From the NCBI RefSeq assembly GCF_030867145.1, contig NC_134434.1, forward strand, positions 2,356,001 through 2,420,000: a stretch of DNA of 64,000 nucleotides. The letters are read 5' to 3'. Below the pieces are notes generated by a model. That model had not been told where the DNA came from. It was given only the letters and a program-made list of their open reading frames with translations, and did no database searches. This document shows, piece after piece, positions 35,201 through 48,787 of the stretch (positions within the stretch are counted from its first letter, which is position 1; each line of letters begins with the position of its first letter). Position numbers and translations under genes: made by a program. This DNA comes from Opisthocomus hoazin. Its lineage: Eukaryota > Chordata > Aves > Opisthocomiformes > Opisthocomidae.

Positions 35201-37790
35201 GCGGAGGCCAGGCTGCCGACGGGCAGGGGAGCGATGGGGCCCGGCTCTGCTGAGGACACGGGGACAGCCATGTCCCCTCCCCATGCCCACAGCCTGGCTC
35301 CATCACAAGCCCAGTGGGATGCAGCAACTCAGCCGGACAGAGAAAGCTGGAAACCAGAGGCTGGGGGGTTTGAACACCCTGTCCTGCAAGAGCTGCATCC
35401 CCATGCTTTGTGGGAGACAACCTGGTTGGAAACGGAGGACCAAAGCCAAGCAACACACACACAACCCCAAAGAGCGGGGACTTGCTCTGGGGCTGCCATC
35501 ATCTCTGACAGCCAGTCCATGCCCGCAGCCCATCCTCAGCGCACCCGGAGCAGCTGTGGGCCTGAGCCCGTCTCTTGGGCTCTGCAACGTTGCACTGGTG
35601 CCATGGCTCAGTTTTGGTCTCTCCCTGCAGTCATGGAGGTGACCACGTTGGTCTCGGAGCTTGGCAATCCTAAGCAGCATTTCTGGGCTTGCTCTTGGCT
35701 GCGTGGGCACATGTCCCATGGCACTTGGGTACTGTCGTATCACCAAACCCTTTCACCAGCTCTTTGGAGGAAAGACAAGTTGGGAGAAGGGATCTCTGTC
35801 TGCACCAGCCCAACTTCAACTGCTTTGGTGCTCCTAAGCAAAATGGCAAAGTTAGGGAGTGCGCAGACCCCAGCTGCTCAGCAGCCCCCAAACATCCACC
35901 GCACCCCCACGCCCAGCCCTTGAAAGGCTCTGGTGGGCACCAGGCCAATAGATCCGTTTCTTCCTGTCATCTGCTGGTATAAACTGGTCCCCATTGCACT
36001 GGAGCGACAGCAATGCGAGCCAGGGGAAATTGCTCCCCTCCCTTGTCTGGCACAAACCTGATGGCACGATTCTTCACTGGGGAAACTGGAGCTGGGAGCT
36101 GGTTCGTGGTGGGCAGCCAGTGCTCTGCCGATTACCCAGAGCGAGGGCAGAGGGCTTGGATGAAGCCACACATGTGCACAACGAAGGGGATGAATTTTGC
36201 CACTGTAACCTCACCTGAAAGCCAGCCTTGGGTTACAGGTCCTGCTCGCAGCAGGACTGGGTGGCCATCCCTCTGCCACGCCGCATCCCTGCTGCCTCGT
36301 GTGCTGGCTGGCAGTGGGTCCCATCCTGCTCTCCCAGACCCGGTCCCGGCAGAGGGAGCTGTGACATTAGCGAGCCCAGCCACCACTCTCCCTGCTGGGA
36401 TGGCAGCCCAGGGCTTTGGAGAGGGACCAAAGAAAACGGTGCTGGGGCCCAGGCACCACGCAGCCTGCACGGAGAACTTGCAGACTCAGCACGTGGGATC
36501 GCTTGCCCTTTTGCCTGGAAATCAAACCAAGAGTTAGGCAGAACTTGTAACATCAAATCTAAAGCACTTTTAGCTCTAAAAAAAGAAATTTTAAAAAGCT
36601 CCTTCTCAGTTTGCATCCATGCAGGAAGATCTTGGACCTTTGGTGCAGCGGTGGTGTTTAGCTGATGCCATGGCATCTCTGTGCGCAGTGGCACGAGGCT
36701 GGGACCAGAGACCCCACTCCACGCCCGGTGGGGCTTCAGCCACGTAGCGGGCAGCAGGACAGAGATCCAGCTTGCAAAGGGTATTTCTCCTCCCCTACAC
36801 ACACACACACAGAGGGCATGCACAGGCAGGGAGCAGCACAACTCCACACCAAACAAATCCCCACCCTTCAAGCAGCAAAACCACGGCCTCCACCGCTCCG
36901 AAGGGACAAGCGTGGTCCAGACCCCAGCCAGACCCGGGCTGAGCACATCCAGACTGCCAGGAGTTACTGTGCCCAGGTCATTCCTTATCATTTGCATCCT
37001 TGAGATAAGGCTGGATAAGCAGTACCAGTAACAACGTGCGGCATTTCTCTGATCTGGGAGTTCGCATCACAGCCTGAACAGGCACGTTGCCAGCTCCCCA
37101 TGGCAAGGGGCTGTTGACTCTGTCCCATGAGGCTATGTGGGGAGGGCAGAGGACCCCATCCCGCTGCTGCACCCCAGAAACACTCCTTCCACCCAGGAGC
37201 TGCCCGTAAATCATGCATGTCAGCTGGTGCAGTGGAGCTGGGAGCTGAGGTCTTGGAAAGCAAGTGCAGCGGTGAGCAAGAGATGCGATGGGTCTGTGGA
37301 AAACAGCTAATGCCACGATTCGGAGCTGGGCTGTGTTTTGAGCACTGATGCATCAGGGATGCTTGGAATAGGCTCTGGGCTGCAGCCTGGTGCTGCGCTT
37401 GGTCCTGGGAAGCTCCTGGAGGCGAATGTCAAGGTCCTGTGCACAGAAACTGCTTATGCAGCTCGGTGCCCTGGAGAGATAGGGCAGAAGCTCTGCTTCC
37501 CTGGGACAGCCTTTGGACCAGCAACCAACAGGTTCAAAACCCCAGCTTCCTTTCAGATTGTCACGCTCAAGACAGCACAGACTGGACTCACAGACATGCT
37601 GGGCACCTGCTGGCAAAAGTCAGGGCTGGCACGTCTCAAGCTGAACAGCCCCAAACCAAAGTAATCAAAACTCCCTTCCAAAAACATAGCATCAAGCTAC
37701 TGTACCAAAGCAGCCAAGAACCAGGAGAGGGGCCAGGACTCCCCATCCCCCTGCTCCTCCAGCCCAAACCCCAATTAACCGCTTGCTCAA
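32214..37790. other. Intergenic DNA between FADS6 and USH1G (right part)
   Basis: No coding exon, known repeat family or RNA gene recognised apart from a short CA microsatellite at 36797-36811. The right limit is the likely USH1G 3' end. Confidence 0.45.
36797..36811. repeat. (AC)n microsatellite
   Basis: Seven to eight AC dinucleotides. Confidence 0.8.
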
Positions 37791-37810
37791 GAAAGAATGG
37801 GTGTAATTAT

Positions 37811-37816
37811 TTATTT
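37811..37816 (-). terminator. Candidate USH1G polyadenylation signal
   Basis: AATAAA on the minus strand (within AAATAAATAATTAC), about 390 bases after the candidate terminal exon start at 38205. If used, it closes a short last exon of roughly 37790-38205. Confidence 0.4.
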
Positions 37817-38201
37817 TGGGTCCCTTCGAAAATACCTTCACATACTTCTTTCTGTTCATGGCTTCGCGTGGTCCCTCAGCCCACGACGGCACAGAGTCCT
37901 AGCCAGCTGGGCAGCACGCTTGTTCCTCCAGCAAGCAGGAGATCATCGTCCCTTCAAGGTTGGCAGGTTGGAGCTGCCTGGTCCGACCTCATCAGTTGTC
38001 CCGCCATGCCAGGAACCACCTGGGAGCATCGCACAGACAGGGAGCAGAGCGAGGGAGCAGGAGGGCTGTCTGGAGGGACTGGTGGGGATGGCTGTAGCTT
38101 TCAGCTGCCCCAGGAAGACAGTCTCTGGCATGTGTTTTCTGGCAACTTAGAACTGGGTTTGTTTCTCGATCATTTAAAAAAAAAAAAAAAAGACACAGCT
38201 G

Positions 38202-38205
38202 CTAT
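38202..38205 (-). other. USH1G: Candidate USH1G coding end in a third exon
   Basis: On the minus strand a strong acceptor (TTTTCCTCTTTCCCTTTGCAG, given here without its first T: TTTCCTCTTTCCCTTTGCAG) precedes ATAGCAGC. Joining the donor in exon 2 (GAACT before GTAAGT, last exon base 38929) to this site gives CT+A = Leu and then TAG. The protein would still end DTEL. This agrees with my recollection that human USH1G has three exons. Inference from splice signals only. Confidence 0.5.
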
Positions 38206-38926
38206 CTGCAAAGGGAAAGAGGAAAACCTGTCAGCACCCTGAGGACCCAAGACGGAGCTGTACTGAAAGCCTGTAAAACCAGCAAGAAGCACACAGATGT
38301 TTGAGGGCTGGGAAGCCCACAGTGGATTGGGGCGTCAGCAGATGTGACAGTGGGGAGACCCACACTAATGCCTTCCCTTCACCACCACGGCAGGCTCATG
38401 GTCCTTCGAACCAAGCCAACCATACCCTGGAAACACCATAAGACAGCAACAACTCCAACCCAGATACACAATCTTCAAAGGTTTGAGTAAGATCTCAAGC
38501 ATTTGGGGAAGGATTCCCAATGCCACTGGGCATTGCCGTCAGCCTGCTCCCACCGGGAATTGCGGTTGATTTCCTAACGCCTTCAAAAGGTGAAGAGTCA
38601 AGACAAGCCTGAGCGTGGCTGAAAATCCCAGCTACAAGGTCTCAGAAGAATCAGACCACACAGCAGTCTGCATTCATATAGGTTATGAAACAAAACAAGG
38701 GCTTCATGTCCTGCCCAGCCACATTAGGGCTGTTGAGTAACGAACTACCACTATTACCACCTCTCCAAACTCTCATTGTTTCCACACAAGCAGGTATTTG
38801 CCCACACACAGAAGCACTGAGGTTACATGGGCTCCTACTCTTCCAAGTGGGTTGAAAACAAGACCTTACATTTGCCACATCTCCACCTGCTGAAGGGTTT
38901 AATTGCTCAGAGGTCCCATATCCTAC

Positions 38927-41900
38927 TTACAGTTCAGTGTCTACAATGACACCTGGCTTCTCCAGAGTTTGTCGTCTCCTCTGGATGGCATCCACAATCT
39001 TCTTCCTGGGGCCCAGTGGGATATTGATGCTCTTCAGATCGTTGTCTGAGCATAGCATGAGGGCCTCCAAGTCGATTTTTTCCTTTTTCAAGATGGAAAT
39101 GAACTCAAACATGTGCAGGGAAGCCAGAAAAGTCTCCAAGGGGCTGGTGTCTGGTTCGTCATCATCATCTAAGCCCAGCTCCACCTCGTCCCAGGGTAGC
39201 TCCTCCGCGTTCCTCTCCTGCAGGCTGTTGGCACTGCCAATGCTATCATTGAGACTTGGCGAGCGCTGCAGGTGGCTCCGCAGTTTGACACCTACCCCAT
39301 CTGTGTCGTCTTCACCCAGTGTGCCAGCATCCTCCCGGCCAATCCCAAAAAGCCCGCTGCTGACGTAGTTGCGCCGGAACACCATTGTGCCCAGCCCAGG
39401 GCGGTTGAACAGGGAGTCGTGGCCAGAGTCAGTGCTGACTTCTGAGTGGGCCGAGTCCATGTGCAAGCCTGGGTCACTTATGGCACGGGAGACAGTGTCT
39501 TCTTCTGTGAGGAACATGTCTCTGATATTACGCCGAGTCCACTCCTTGGGGCTGGCATATGTGCCTTGCTTCACAAACATGACATCGTTCCCCAGCTGCA
39601 CACCAGACAGAGACCGCACGCTTTTCCTCCCATCCTCATAGATCTTGAATGTCCCATCCACCTGCTTCTTCTTCTCCAGCTTCTTTTGTATTTTCGTCTT
39701 TCCCTTGGCTGTGCCATGGATGGTGGCTTGTGAGTATGGCAGGGAAGTCACCATAGACATGTGTTGGAACTTCTTGCTTAAGGTGCTACTTGAATAGCTG
39801 GAGAAGCTCATGGTGTCCGAATTATCTGACATCTCCTTTCTGTACCGTTTCTCCATCCTTTCGTGGTGCTTCTTCTGCAGCTTCACGCAATCCTTAATCC
39901 TCCGCTCCGCGTCCCGAAAGGCCTTGTCCTTCAGTTTGCTCACCAGCTTGGGGTTGAGGCTGCTTTGCTTGGCAGCAATAGAGTCCAGGTATCGCACACA
40001 CTCCATGTGCCCCTTCATGGCTGCCATGTCCAGCGGGGTGTGGTAGTCATTGTCCAGGCACCAGATGTTGGCCCCAAAAGAGATGAGGAAGGAAAGGCAG
40101 TTCAGGTGGCCATTGGCTGCTGCCAGGTGGAGAGGGGTGTTCCCCCAGATGTCACATTTGTCTGGATCACCCCTAGACAGCAAGAAAAACAATGGGTTAG
40201 CACGCAGGCATGCTGGCAGGCTCTACTGAGATATTCCCGATTATACAGGGGCAAATCAGCACCACGAACTGTTGCCTCCTCAAAATACGAAGCTACATGC
40301 CTCCAGCTCCAACAGCTTAATTTTAAGGGGGTCTTCTAGAGGGGTGTACAGCTGACATGGAATCACATGCCTGACGCACAAGTCTGTGATTATTCCCATG
40401 ACTGGAATTTAGCTCTCAGGAGATGATGTTCCTGCATCAAACCAAGTTTCGGAGGGACTCAAGCCAGATTCTGAACAGCCCAGAACTGAAATATGGAGCT
40501 GATTCTAGCTCAGCTTGTTATAAAGTTTCAATTCTCAAGCATCCTATTAAATGCAAGTAAGATGTGATCTTCAGATCTTGGCTTCAGTCAAATTCCATGG
40601 AGGGACATCCCACAATACCTCTCCATACACCACATTCTGTGTGGGACACCATGTGTTCCCACCATGATGGTAGCACCACCATGAAACGGCCATCCTCAGC
40701 ATTGGTTCTGAAACCCACCAGCTGCTGCACCTTCCCACCCTCCTGTTCATTGGTGCCTGGGGGAATTCAGGGCACAAGAGGGCACATCATCAGCAGAGAA
40801 TAAGAGCAAAGTTGCTGGCATTGGCCTTGGGGTTGGGGTTCTGCGGGGGTTTTTGCTGTACCACGCTTGGTTTCAATTGCATGGCTTGAAGCACATTGGT
40901 ATTAGCACATCCTGAGAATCCAGTTTCAGAGAAAGTGGAGATTAGGTTTCTGCACTCCTCAAGAGCTGGACACTCGACTAATGCCATTAGCATCTCTTCT
41001 CACACCGTGCTGGCCCCTACCCCAGCAAGCTGCTGACGGGGCACAACCACTTGTCCACATCTCCTGCCTCCTGTGACGGGATGGACACAAACCTAGGACT
41101 GAAGGGAAGTCCGTCCTCCTGGCAGTCCTCTGTATTTATGATCTGCTGAAACAAGAGCTAGTTCACACCCCTGCTGGCACCAGCCTTCGCCCAAGTGTGT
41201 GTGCTAATGATATGCAGCCAGCAGCAGTATCTGTCAACAAGGCGCCCTCCCTTCACGCACGTGGATAAGGCAAAGCCTTTTATTAAGGTTGTGCTGCTCC
41301 ATCACTCTCAAGAGCAACTCCCCATGGGCAGCAGGGCTCTGGCAGAGCTCTGGCTCGATGCAGCTCCTGCTCGTTTCCTCACCATCATTTCAATGAGCTG
41401 TAGAGGAGCCAAGCACTGTCCCTCCGCCACGAGGACCTCAGCTCCCAGTCCTGGTGACACCAGGACTCTAGAAGGCAAATGGACACTTGGGACCTTCAGT
41501 CTGTGTTACTTTATTTCTTGCTGCTTTAGGACCTGTGTTGACAAGAGCTGGGAGCAGCAGAGCCCAGAACCCTCTCCCAGACCCCACGTACTCTGTGCTA
41601 CGGCTCGTCTCACATGAAAGAGTCTGAAAACTACCTCATGGAAAGAGCATGGAGATCACAGGAGCTGAGGGACTTCTTTCTGCTGCTGCTTCGCATCTGC
41701 ATCGCTAGCGCTCATGCACAAGACCCAGTAACAGCCTCGTCCGGCACACTCACCCTCCCGTGCCGCAGGCGGGCTCCCGCCTGCCCACTCTGGACACTGC
41801 TGTTCAGGGAACAGCGGAGCCGGAGCAGAGCCACCCGGCTGGTGGAATGGCTAGTTAGCAATCCTCAGGCTTTGCCAACATCTCAGCTACGTAATACCGA

Positions 41901-44900
41901 AGGGAAATGATCCTGCAAAAGGCAAAAGCAATGAAGACAGTGCCCAGAGGTTAAGCTGGAGATTATTTGGACCCAAAGCACGAGCTTCCTGGATGTATTC
42001 CCTGAGAGCTGCTATGAGGTGCGCTCAGCTTTCTCCTTGTGGGAGCACCAGTAGTAGCTCCACCACGCACTTATTTTCACAAAATCTGTAGACACTTAGT
42101 AAGCACAACCTTGAGCATGCTGGCAAATTCAGCAAGTTAGTCAAAAGGTTCAAAACTGTGTAAGGGCCAAGAAGTCCCACAAACCCTGCAGGACCTCTGT
42201 ATCCAGAGCCTTCAACACCTCTCACAGAAGCACAGAAAGGCTTCAAAGATGGGTGCTAGGGAGAAGGGCAGGAGGTCACAGGGTTAAGGAGCCGTGAAGC
42301 CAGCAGAAGGAGAGGAGGGAGCTGCCAGTACTGCAGCAATGCTGAGTTTCCAGGAGAGGTAACTCCCCAGCCCTCGCCTCTACCCTCGTAGTGACATGTC
42401 CAGACTGGGAAATTCATGGGGAGGATAAATATTTGATGAATTGCAAGAGAGGTGTAAATTATTGATGGAGCTGGATTAAAGAGCCAGTGACACTGGCGGT
42501 GGGACTCCAGCGCGTGAACGGTTGTTCTTCTGTTTATGTGTGCTCTGGACAGGCACATGTGTGCCTGAGACATGCGAGCAGATGAGCCAGGGCACCGTGA
42601 GGGTCCCAACATGTACGTGGACTCAGGATGCGGACAGTGGCTTAGCAGCAGACTCACTAGAAACAATCTTGCTCCCTAAGCCAAGCGTATGGATGCTCGA
42701 TCCATAAAGTAGATCTCGGAGCCCATTCTCATGTCTGTCTGATTCAGGTGGCAAAGGGCAAAGCCAGGGAGGTCTTGGGGGATTCGTATTTGAAGGTCTG
42801 CTTTGCTCATGCTTTTACCACCTCAGAGAGTGAGGGGAAAGAGCATCAAAACCAGCTTTCCCTGGACATTTCCACTGTCTAGAAACAAGAGCATTAGAGC
42901 AAAATTAGATCTCTAGGTCCCTTTGCCCTACAAATGTCTGCCGCAGGCGGTAAAAATGCATCAGAAGGAAAGAAGAATGGCCACTTGCAAAGTAGAGGTG
43001 TTTGATCCAGCACAGATAATAAACATGAGGCCCTCCCTCTGGCTGGTGCCTGTCCCAGCAAAACCTCACCTCCAGGGCGCTGCACACGAGGAGATGCTGA
43101 CTGCAGGGTCCACTAAGTGGGAATATATTTTAATAACAGGTGTGAAGTGCAGCACTTCTCAACTTCAAAGAGTTTTTCACTGCTGAGTCAAGTCCTGTAA
43201 TAATCATTATTAAAAACGCTGTTAATTGAGCCCCTTAGGTGGACATGTGCATCTCCTGAGTCACTGCATTTGCACCGTGACACGCACACTCACTCCCTTC
43301 CTGCCGGTTTTTCCCCCTCCGCTTCTCCCATAGGATCCCAATTAGCCAGGGAGTCCACGTCCATCCTCGGCTGCACGTGTGAAGTTCCTCTGATAGCAAT
43401 GGGCTGGCTCACCCCCTGGCTCACGGGTGTGCGTGAAGGATCGGGCCCTCAGACCAGGAGCCAGCTGGGCGCAGAGTGTCTCTGGCTCCCGTAAAATGTT
43501 TTTCGGGTATAGGAAGAGGGAAAAAAATCGTTTATGGCTTGAAGGAAAAACCTTACCAGCTTCAGCATATCCAGTCAGGGCAATGATCTAAGCAAAGCCT
43601 AGAAATGAGCAGAAAAAATGAGGTTTTAGACTCAGAGCAGAGCCTTGGGTCCTGTATCCCAAGCTTTGTCCAGGTAGTGGTAGGTCAAGGATTCAGCTTT
43701 TCTCCAAGTTCAGATCCCCAAAAATCCAGCACAGAGGCTGCAGCTGAGGTTCATCTCAGGGCTCTCTGCCTCTTGCCCCAGCAAAAAGCTAGGCTGGGAG
43801 TCATGGCCGCTGGGATCATTAATGCCGGCTGCACTGCGGCAGTGCCTAGGGGCACGTCTGCCGCCTCGGCCCTTCTCCGTGCCCAGATCTCACGCCGGCT
43901 CCGGGAAGCCAGCTCAGGTGCCGGAAGCGACGAAGCCACGGCAGCGCTCCACCCTGCTCCTCCACCGTCCCTGCAGGTCATCACGAGGGGAAGGTCCCCA
44001 CCAACACGGCCGCGCTGCTCCCGGCACCCACGTGGCCGTCAGCCCTGCGGCGTGCAGGATGCGCGTCACCTCCACGTGCCTTGCTGCAACCTCCGCTGCA
44101 TCCCTGCCCCAGCCGGGGCCATGGGACTCTCTCGAGCAGCCTGGCTGATGTCAGGAGCTACCTCATCCCCTCCAACCCACTGCTGAGCCACTCGCACCCC
44201 TCTGCCGTTAACATCCAAAGCATCTGTCACCCCCATTTTTGTAAGAAGGGAAACTGAGGCACGCCTCTGCAAAGAACAGCTGGGTGACAAAGCCGGCTGC
44301 GGACCCATCTAGCAGAAAGACACATCCTCACCTATCCTGCGGTCTAACCCAAGGCAAGAAAGCCCTGGCCATTCCCAGCCAAGGCCCCCAGACCTGTGGT
44401 TGACTGGAGCTGGACGGATGCCCACCACTGCCACAGCAGTTCATAACGAACCACGCTGAAGAATTACTGCCTCTGAAAAGCTGCGATGCTAAATGCCAGT
44501 CAGCCTGCCTTTTCCCAGCCATCACATTAATTGAGTTTGCTTCCCTTGCTGGAGACCAGCCAGGAGCAAGAAAAAGGCTTTTTGTGTTGCAGACAAGAAG
44601 GATGAGCCACTGCTGATCACTCCGTCCCAAACTCTCTCTCCATCCCCATGCAAAGGTGGCACAGAGGCACAGACACGTCACTGGCTGTTATGGACAATAA
44701 GCCTGCTTCGTTACCCCTTCTGTGTGAGCTGAGATGACGAATCTCCCTCAAGGATCTCCAAGGGATTTATTATACTTTCTTGCCCTCTCCCCATTCCAGC
44801 CCTATACCACAATCTGCTGAACACACAGTTGTGAAAGAGGCTCCTTCACTGATGACAGAGCCTAGATAATCCTAAGTGTCCACCAGCCTGGCCTGCACAG

Positions 44901-47900
44901 CGATCAGAGCCGTGGTTTTTGCCCCCAGCAGCCCCCCTCCCACAGCCCTGCTTTCTCAGGGTGCCTCTGGCCGGCCTCGCTAGGACATTTCATAAAAGCC
45001 TGGCCCCAGCGCTCCATCTCCCAGCTCGTCTGGGCAGCAGTAGCACCGCCTGGCACTGGCAAGGAGGATTCAGTGTTTCCCGCTGCCCCATCACCCCCTG
45101 TGCCTTGGCACCCCCCTGCAACCCAGTCAGAGGCTAAGCAGCCCCTCAGACCCTGCAGCTGCCTCCCACCCCACCCCAGCCCTGCCCCAGCCCCGCAGCC
45201 TCCGTGGCAGGCATTGCTCCGTGCATGGTCCCACGCGCTCCTGCCCCGCAGTGCAGGGCTCTCCATGTCGAAGGAGGAATATTCTGACAGCAGAAGCCAG
45301 AGAGAAATGCCCTGACACTCTGGGACACTTGGGGGTACTCCCTCTTGCTTCCCAATTATTATAGCACAGTAATAGTAACACATCCAACACAGAATTAAGC
45401 TTTGTCTTTGAACAAGACCTTTGCACATCTCATCTTAAGCACTAGCAGAAAATTACAGTGTCTGCCCATGGGCTCTCCGGGTCCTGCAGGATTTCCCCTC
45501 TCTGGGACCCCTGTCCCCAGGCTGGGGCTCTGCTGCCTCTCGCAGAGCCAAAGCCGCTCCAGCGAGCAGAGGCGTTCCTGCCTCCGCACCGAGCTGAGCT
45601 GCAGGCCAGGAGGCTTTGCTGATCTCTGTGTGGTCCTGGACGAGGGTCTGACACACGGAGATGAATGCACAGATGCAAACGCATCCCGCAGCCCCACAGA
45701 CACACGCTTTGCTCTGCCATCCATCACGTAAAGGGCACTGGGCTTTCGCCAGGCTATTTTCCCTGTCAGGAACAAATGTATATTAGGCTGTTAATTAAAC
45801 AGCAGCCAAGCTGCATTTGGACATGACTGAGCCCACGAGGACCTTTAAATCCAATATGAATTTGTAAAAGTGGCCCCTCCATGGAAAAGCAGCCCTTGGG
45901 CTTTGTGAAGAGGCAGAAACTGCTGGCTTGGATGCGTGGGTTGGCAGGGCAGGCAGTGGTGCTGCAGGGTGTCCTGAGATGGAGGCAGGCAATGCAAAGA
46001 GATATAATGACCTAAAGAGATATAAAGTTCATCCACGGCATGGACCTTTCAGATTGACTTTTTGGCCATCAAAGAGTCTTCGGAACCATTTCTTATTTCG
46101 GGGTCTCATCCCCAGAGCTCCTGCCCTTGGCCCTCTGGCCCTGGGTGGTGATTCCCCTCCCGACAAGAGCTCAGAGCAGGTTTCTGCTGGGCACAGTCTC
46201 TCCTGGGAGGTACACAGTAAGCCCCACAGCCCACATCCAGGGAAGCACCATGGGGGTCTCAGCCCAGGAGCATCTTGCAATGCACCACTCAGAGCTGTGT
46301 CTTGCTCACTTTCTCCTCCTGACTCTGAAATCCTCTTTTCCTGAGCACATTCCTATTGCACCAGGCACTCAAGGACTTCTCAAAGTGACTCTGTACACAG
46401 CCTTTCTGACCCCAGGATCTGAAAAGAAAATGCTTTACAACGGAAGGACAGCAATGTGTGGGGAAGGTCTGCCCGTAAGCACAGCTGGCCAGGGGAGCCG
46501 GCTGAAGGTTGTGCACAAGCAGACCAGAGCAGCAGGAGATGCTGAGAGCCCAGGAACAGGCGCAGTGGAGATGTGGCTGACCGGGCACAAGTGCTGCAAA
46601 CACAGCACAGGGCGGACGCAGAAAATCCCTGTTTGGGAGCTGATGGCCCCACCAAGCCCTGACCCAACGTGGAGCAACAAAGCCCTTCCAAGGGGGCATG
46701 ATGTGCATCCAGGCTGCCGACTTCAGCACGATTCCTCAGTATTAGAAAGAAATTAATCAAAATCAGCACCGCCACCAATCTCTCATCACACAAGGCAGAG
46801 GCCACCCCACCTTGGACGCCTTTAGATGAAAAGCAGAAAAGCTACCAGAGCGAAAGGAAGCACTGGCACGTGCTCCCCTGGGAGGTCGGTAAGAACAGGG
46901 GAGCCATGTACTCCTCAAGAAGGAACCAGGTATGGCAGATCTTGCCTTAGCCCAGACCTTCTTGTGTGGTTTCCCCAACACCAAGATACAAAGTCCTCCA
47001 GTCTGACAAGTCCCCTGAGTCCCACTCCCTTCTCTCCACCACATCCACGCTTACGGAGCCAGAGACCCTCAGATGTGGCAGCCCAGGGTGAGGAAGAACT
47101 TCTTCCCTCTGAGGGTGACGGAGCCCTGGCCCAGGCTGCCCAGGGAGGCTATGGAGTCTCCTTCTCTGGAGATATTCCAGCCCCGCCTGGACAAGGTCCT
47201 GTGCAGCCTGCTCTGGGTGACCCTGCTTGGGCAGGGGGTTGGGCTGGGTGACCCACAGAGGTCCCTTCCAACCCCTACTATTCTGTGATTCTGTGATTCT
47301 GTGAGGTACCGAGAGACACAGCAGCATCGAGCAGCCCCCGCAGGGAAGACTTGGCTTAAAGAAATCTGCTCTTGGGAAACCTTCTCCTGAATTCCCTGGG
47401 CTCCGGGGGCACGACAGGCTGCCCGGGGGTCACACATTGAGACCAGCGTCACCGACTGCCAGCTGGCACTGCACACATCTGAGAGCATTTCTTGGGACAC
47501 AAGGAGCAGTTATTCTCTCTGCTCCCTCATTTAAAAGGGCTTTTTTCGTGGCAGTCGCCCGATATGCTACACTTTATCTCTGCTTGTCTTCACAGGACCT
47601 GACTGCAAAAGCACTTGCAGGGGTGCAGGTGGGGACCCTGCCCCACCTGGGGAGCTGCAGGTGGGGTTTGGGGCAGGAGCAGAGCCACGGGGTGGTTATA
47701 GGGTCAGAGGAGCTGGAAAAACCCAGAGCGGTTATCAGGAGTGCTGGATTAGGCTCAAAGCACCACAAGGAGAGAAAAATAACAGAGGGGAGGATGGGGG
47801 GGGTGGTGTTATAGACAGAAGTCATCGTCCTGTGGGGCACCTGCACCCATGCTGACCTGTGAGCGGGGAAGGGGGAAAGATGGGCTCCCAGCTACTCTGT

Positions 47901-48101
47901 CCCCCGAGACCAGCACCGTGCCCTCGCCGTCACTCACCCTCTGCTGACGATGAGGCGCAGGGCATCCAGGTTGCCGTGGTAGGCGGCCCATAGGGTCGGG
48001 GTCATGCCATCCTCGTCCGGCGAGTTCAGGTCCTTCTTGGTGGCTTCCTTCAGGAGGTCCAGGTAGCCGTCCCGGGCTGCTCGGTGGTACTGGTCATTCA
48101 T
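38927..48101 (-). CDS. USH1G: SANS scaffold protein (Usher syndrome type 1G protein)
   Basis: Scaffold of the Usher tip-link complex in hair-cell stereocilia and photoreceptors. It binds harmonin and myosin VIIa. Exon 1 47938-48101 and exon 2 38927-40172 on the minus strand join in phase (AGA GG + G GGT) to give 469 aa against 461 in human. Seen: start [14 protein letters not shown]; ankyrin repeats about 29-128 with [27 protein letters not shown] and [14 protein letters not shown]; a basic helical stretch after [17 protein letters not shown]; the conserved central block [20 protein letters not shown]; a SAM domain about 398-455 ([15 protein letters not shown] to [11 protein letters not shown]); and the C-terminal PDZ-binding motif DTEL. 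The intron of 7.8 kb (40173-47937) contains a CR1 fragment and otherwise nothing I can identify. The TAA stop lies inside a consensus splice donor (see findings), so transcripts may continue to a third exon without changing the protein. Confidence 0.96.
47087..47306 (+). mobile_element. CR1 LINE, short 3' fragment
   Basis: Plus-strand CR1 3' end starting at AGGGTGAGGAAGAACTTCTT ([19 protein letters not shown]) and ending CTACTATTCTGTGATTCTGT with three tail repeats. It lies in USH1G intron 1, antisense to the gene and about 630 bases from exon 1. Confidence 0.92.
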
Positions 48102-48744
48102 GGTGCGAAGTGGTCCCCAGGCGAGCGCATGGGTGCTGAGTGGGCTCAGAGGATGGGCATGGACGTGGGGAAGGGGAGCTGCCAGGAGGGCCCAGCTCTC
48201 CTCGCACAGCACTGCTGTACCAGGACACCTGAGAAGTCCTGGCCGGGGAGGCAGGAGCTCGTCCAAGCCCAGCCAGCCACGCTCTTCAGCGCTTCCCCCG
48301 GGTCCTAAGCATCCTCGCAACAAACCTGTCACGCCCCAGCACCACGGCACATTAAAAGCTCCAATTAAGCAGCATCGCTGCGTCGGGCTCGGCCAAGCGC
48401 TGTGGGCACAGGGTCACGCAGCAGCGATAGCTCCTCAGGTCCAAATGTCCCCTAAGCAGAGCAGGCTGCCAGAAAGGCTCACGGGCCGCATCCTGCCCGA
48501 TAGCCCTGCATGCCCCTCGCATAGCTACCCCATCGCGAGGGAGGGTCAGCAGCAGCCACAGAGGGAAGCCTGGGCTGGTGGGGAGAGGCCCCACTGCCAC
48601 CATTCGCGGCCCCATCAGAGCAGGGCAGCAGCTGGGACCTGGAGGGATGATCCTGCTCCGTGCAGAGCTGACTGAGAGCAGTTTGGTGACCGCCCCTGAT
48701 TTCAAAGCAACCCCAAAGGTGTTCACAGCTCAGCTTTTCCTGGT

Positions 48745-48748
48745 AAAA

Positions 48749-48787
<39 letters not shown>
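48745..48787. repeat. (TA)n microsatellite
   Basis: A run of A followed by about 18 AT/TA dinucleotides, interrupted once by TTTA. Located about 650 bases upstream of USH1G exon 1. Likely length-polymorphic. Confidence 0.92.
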
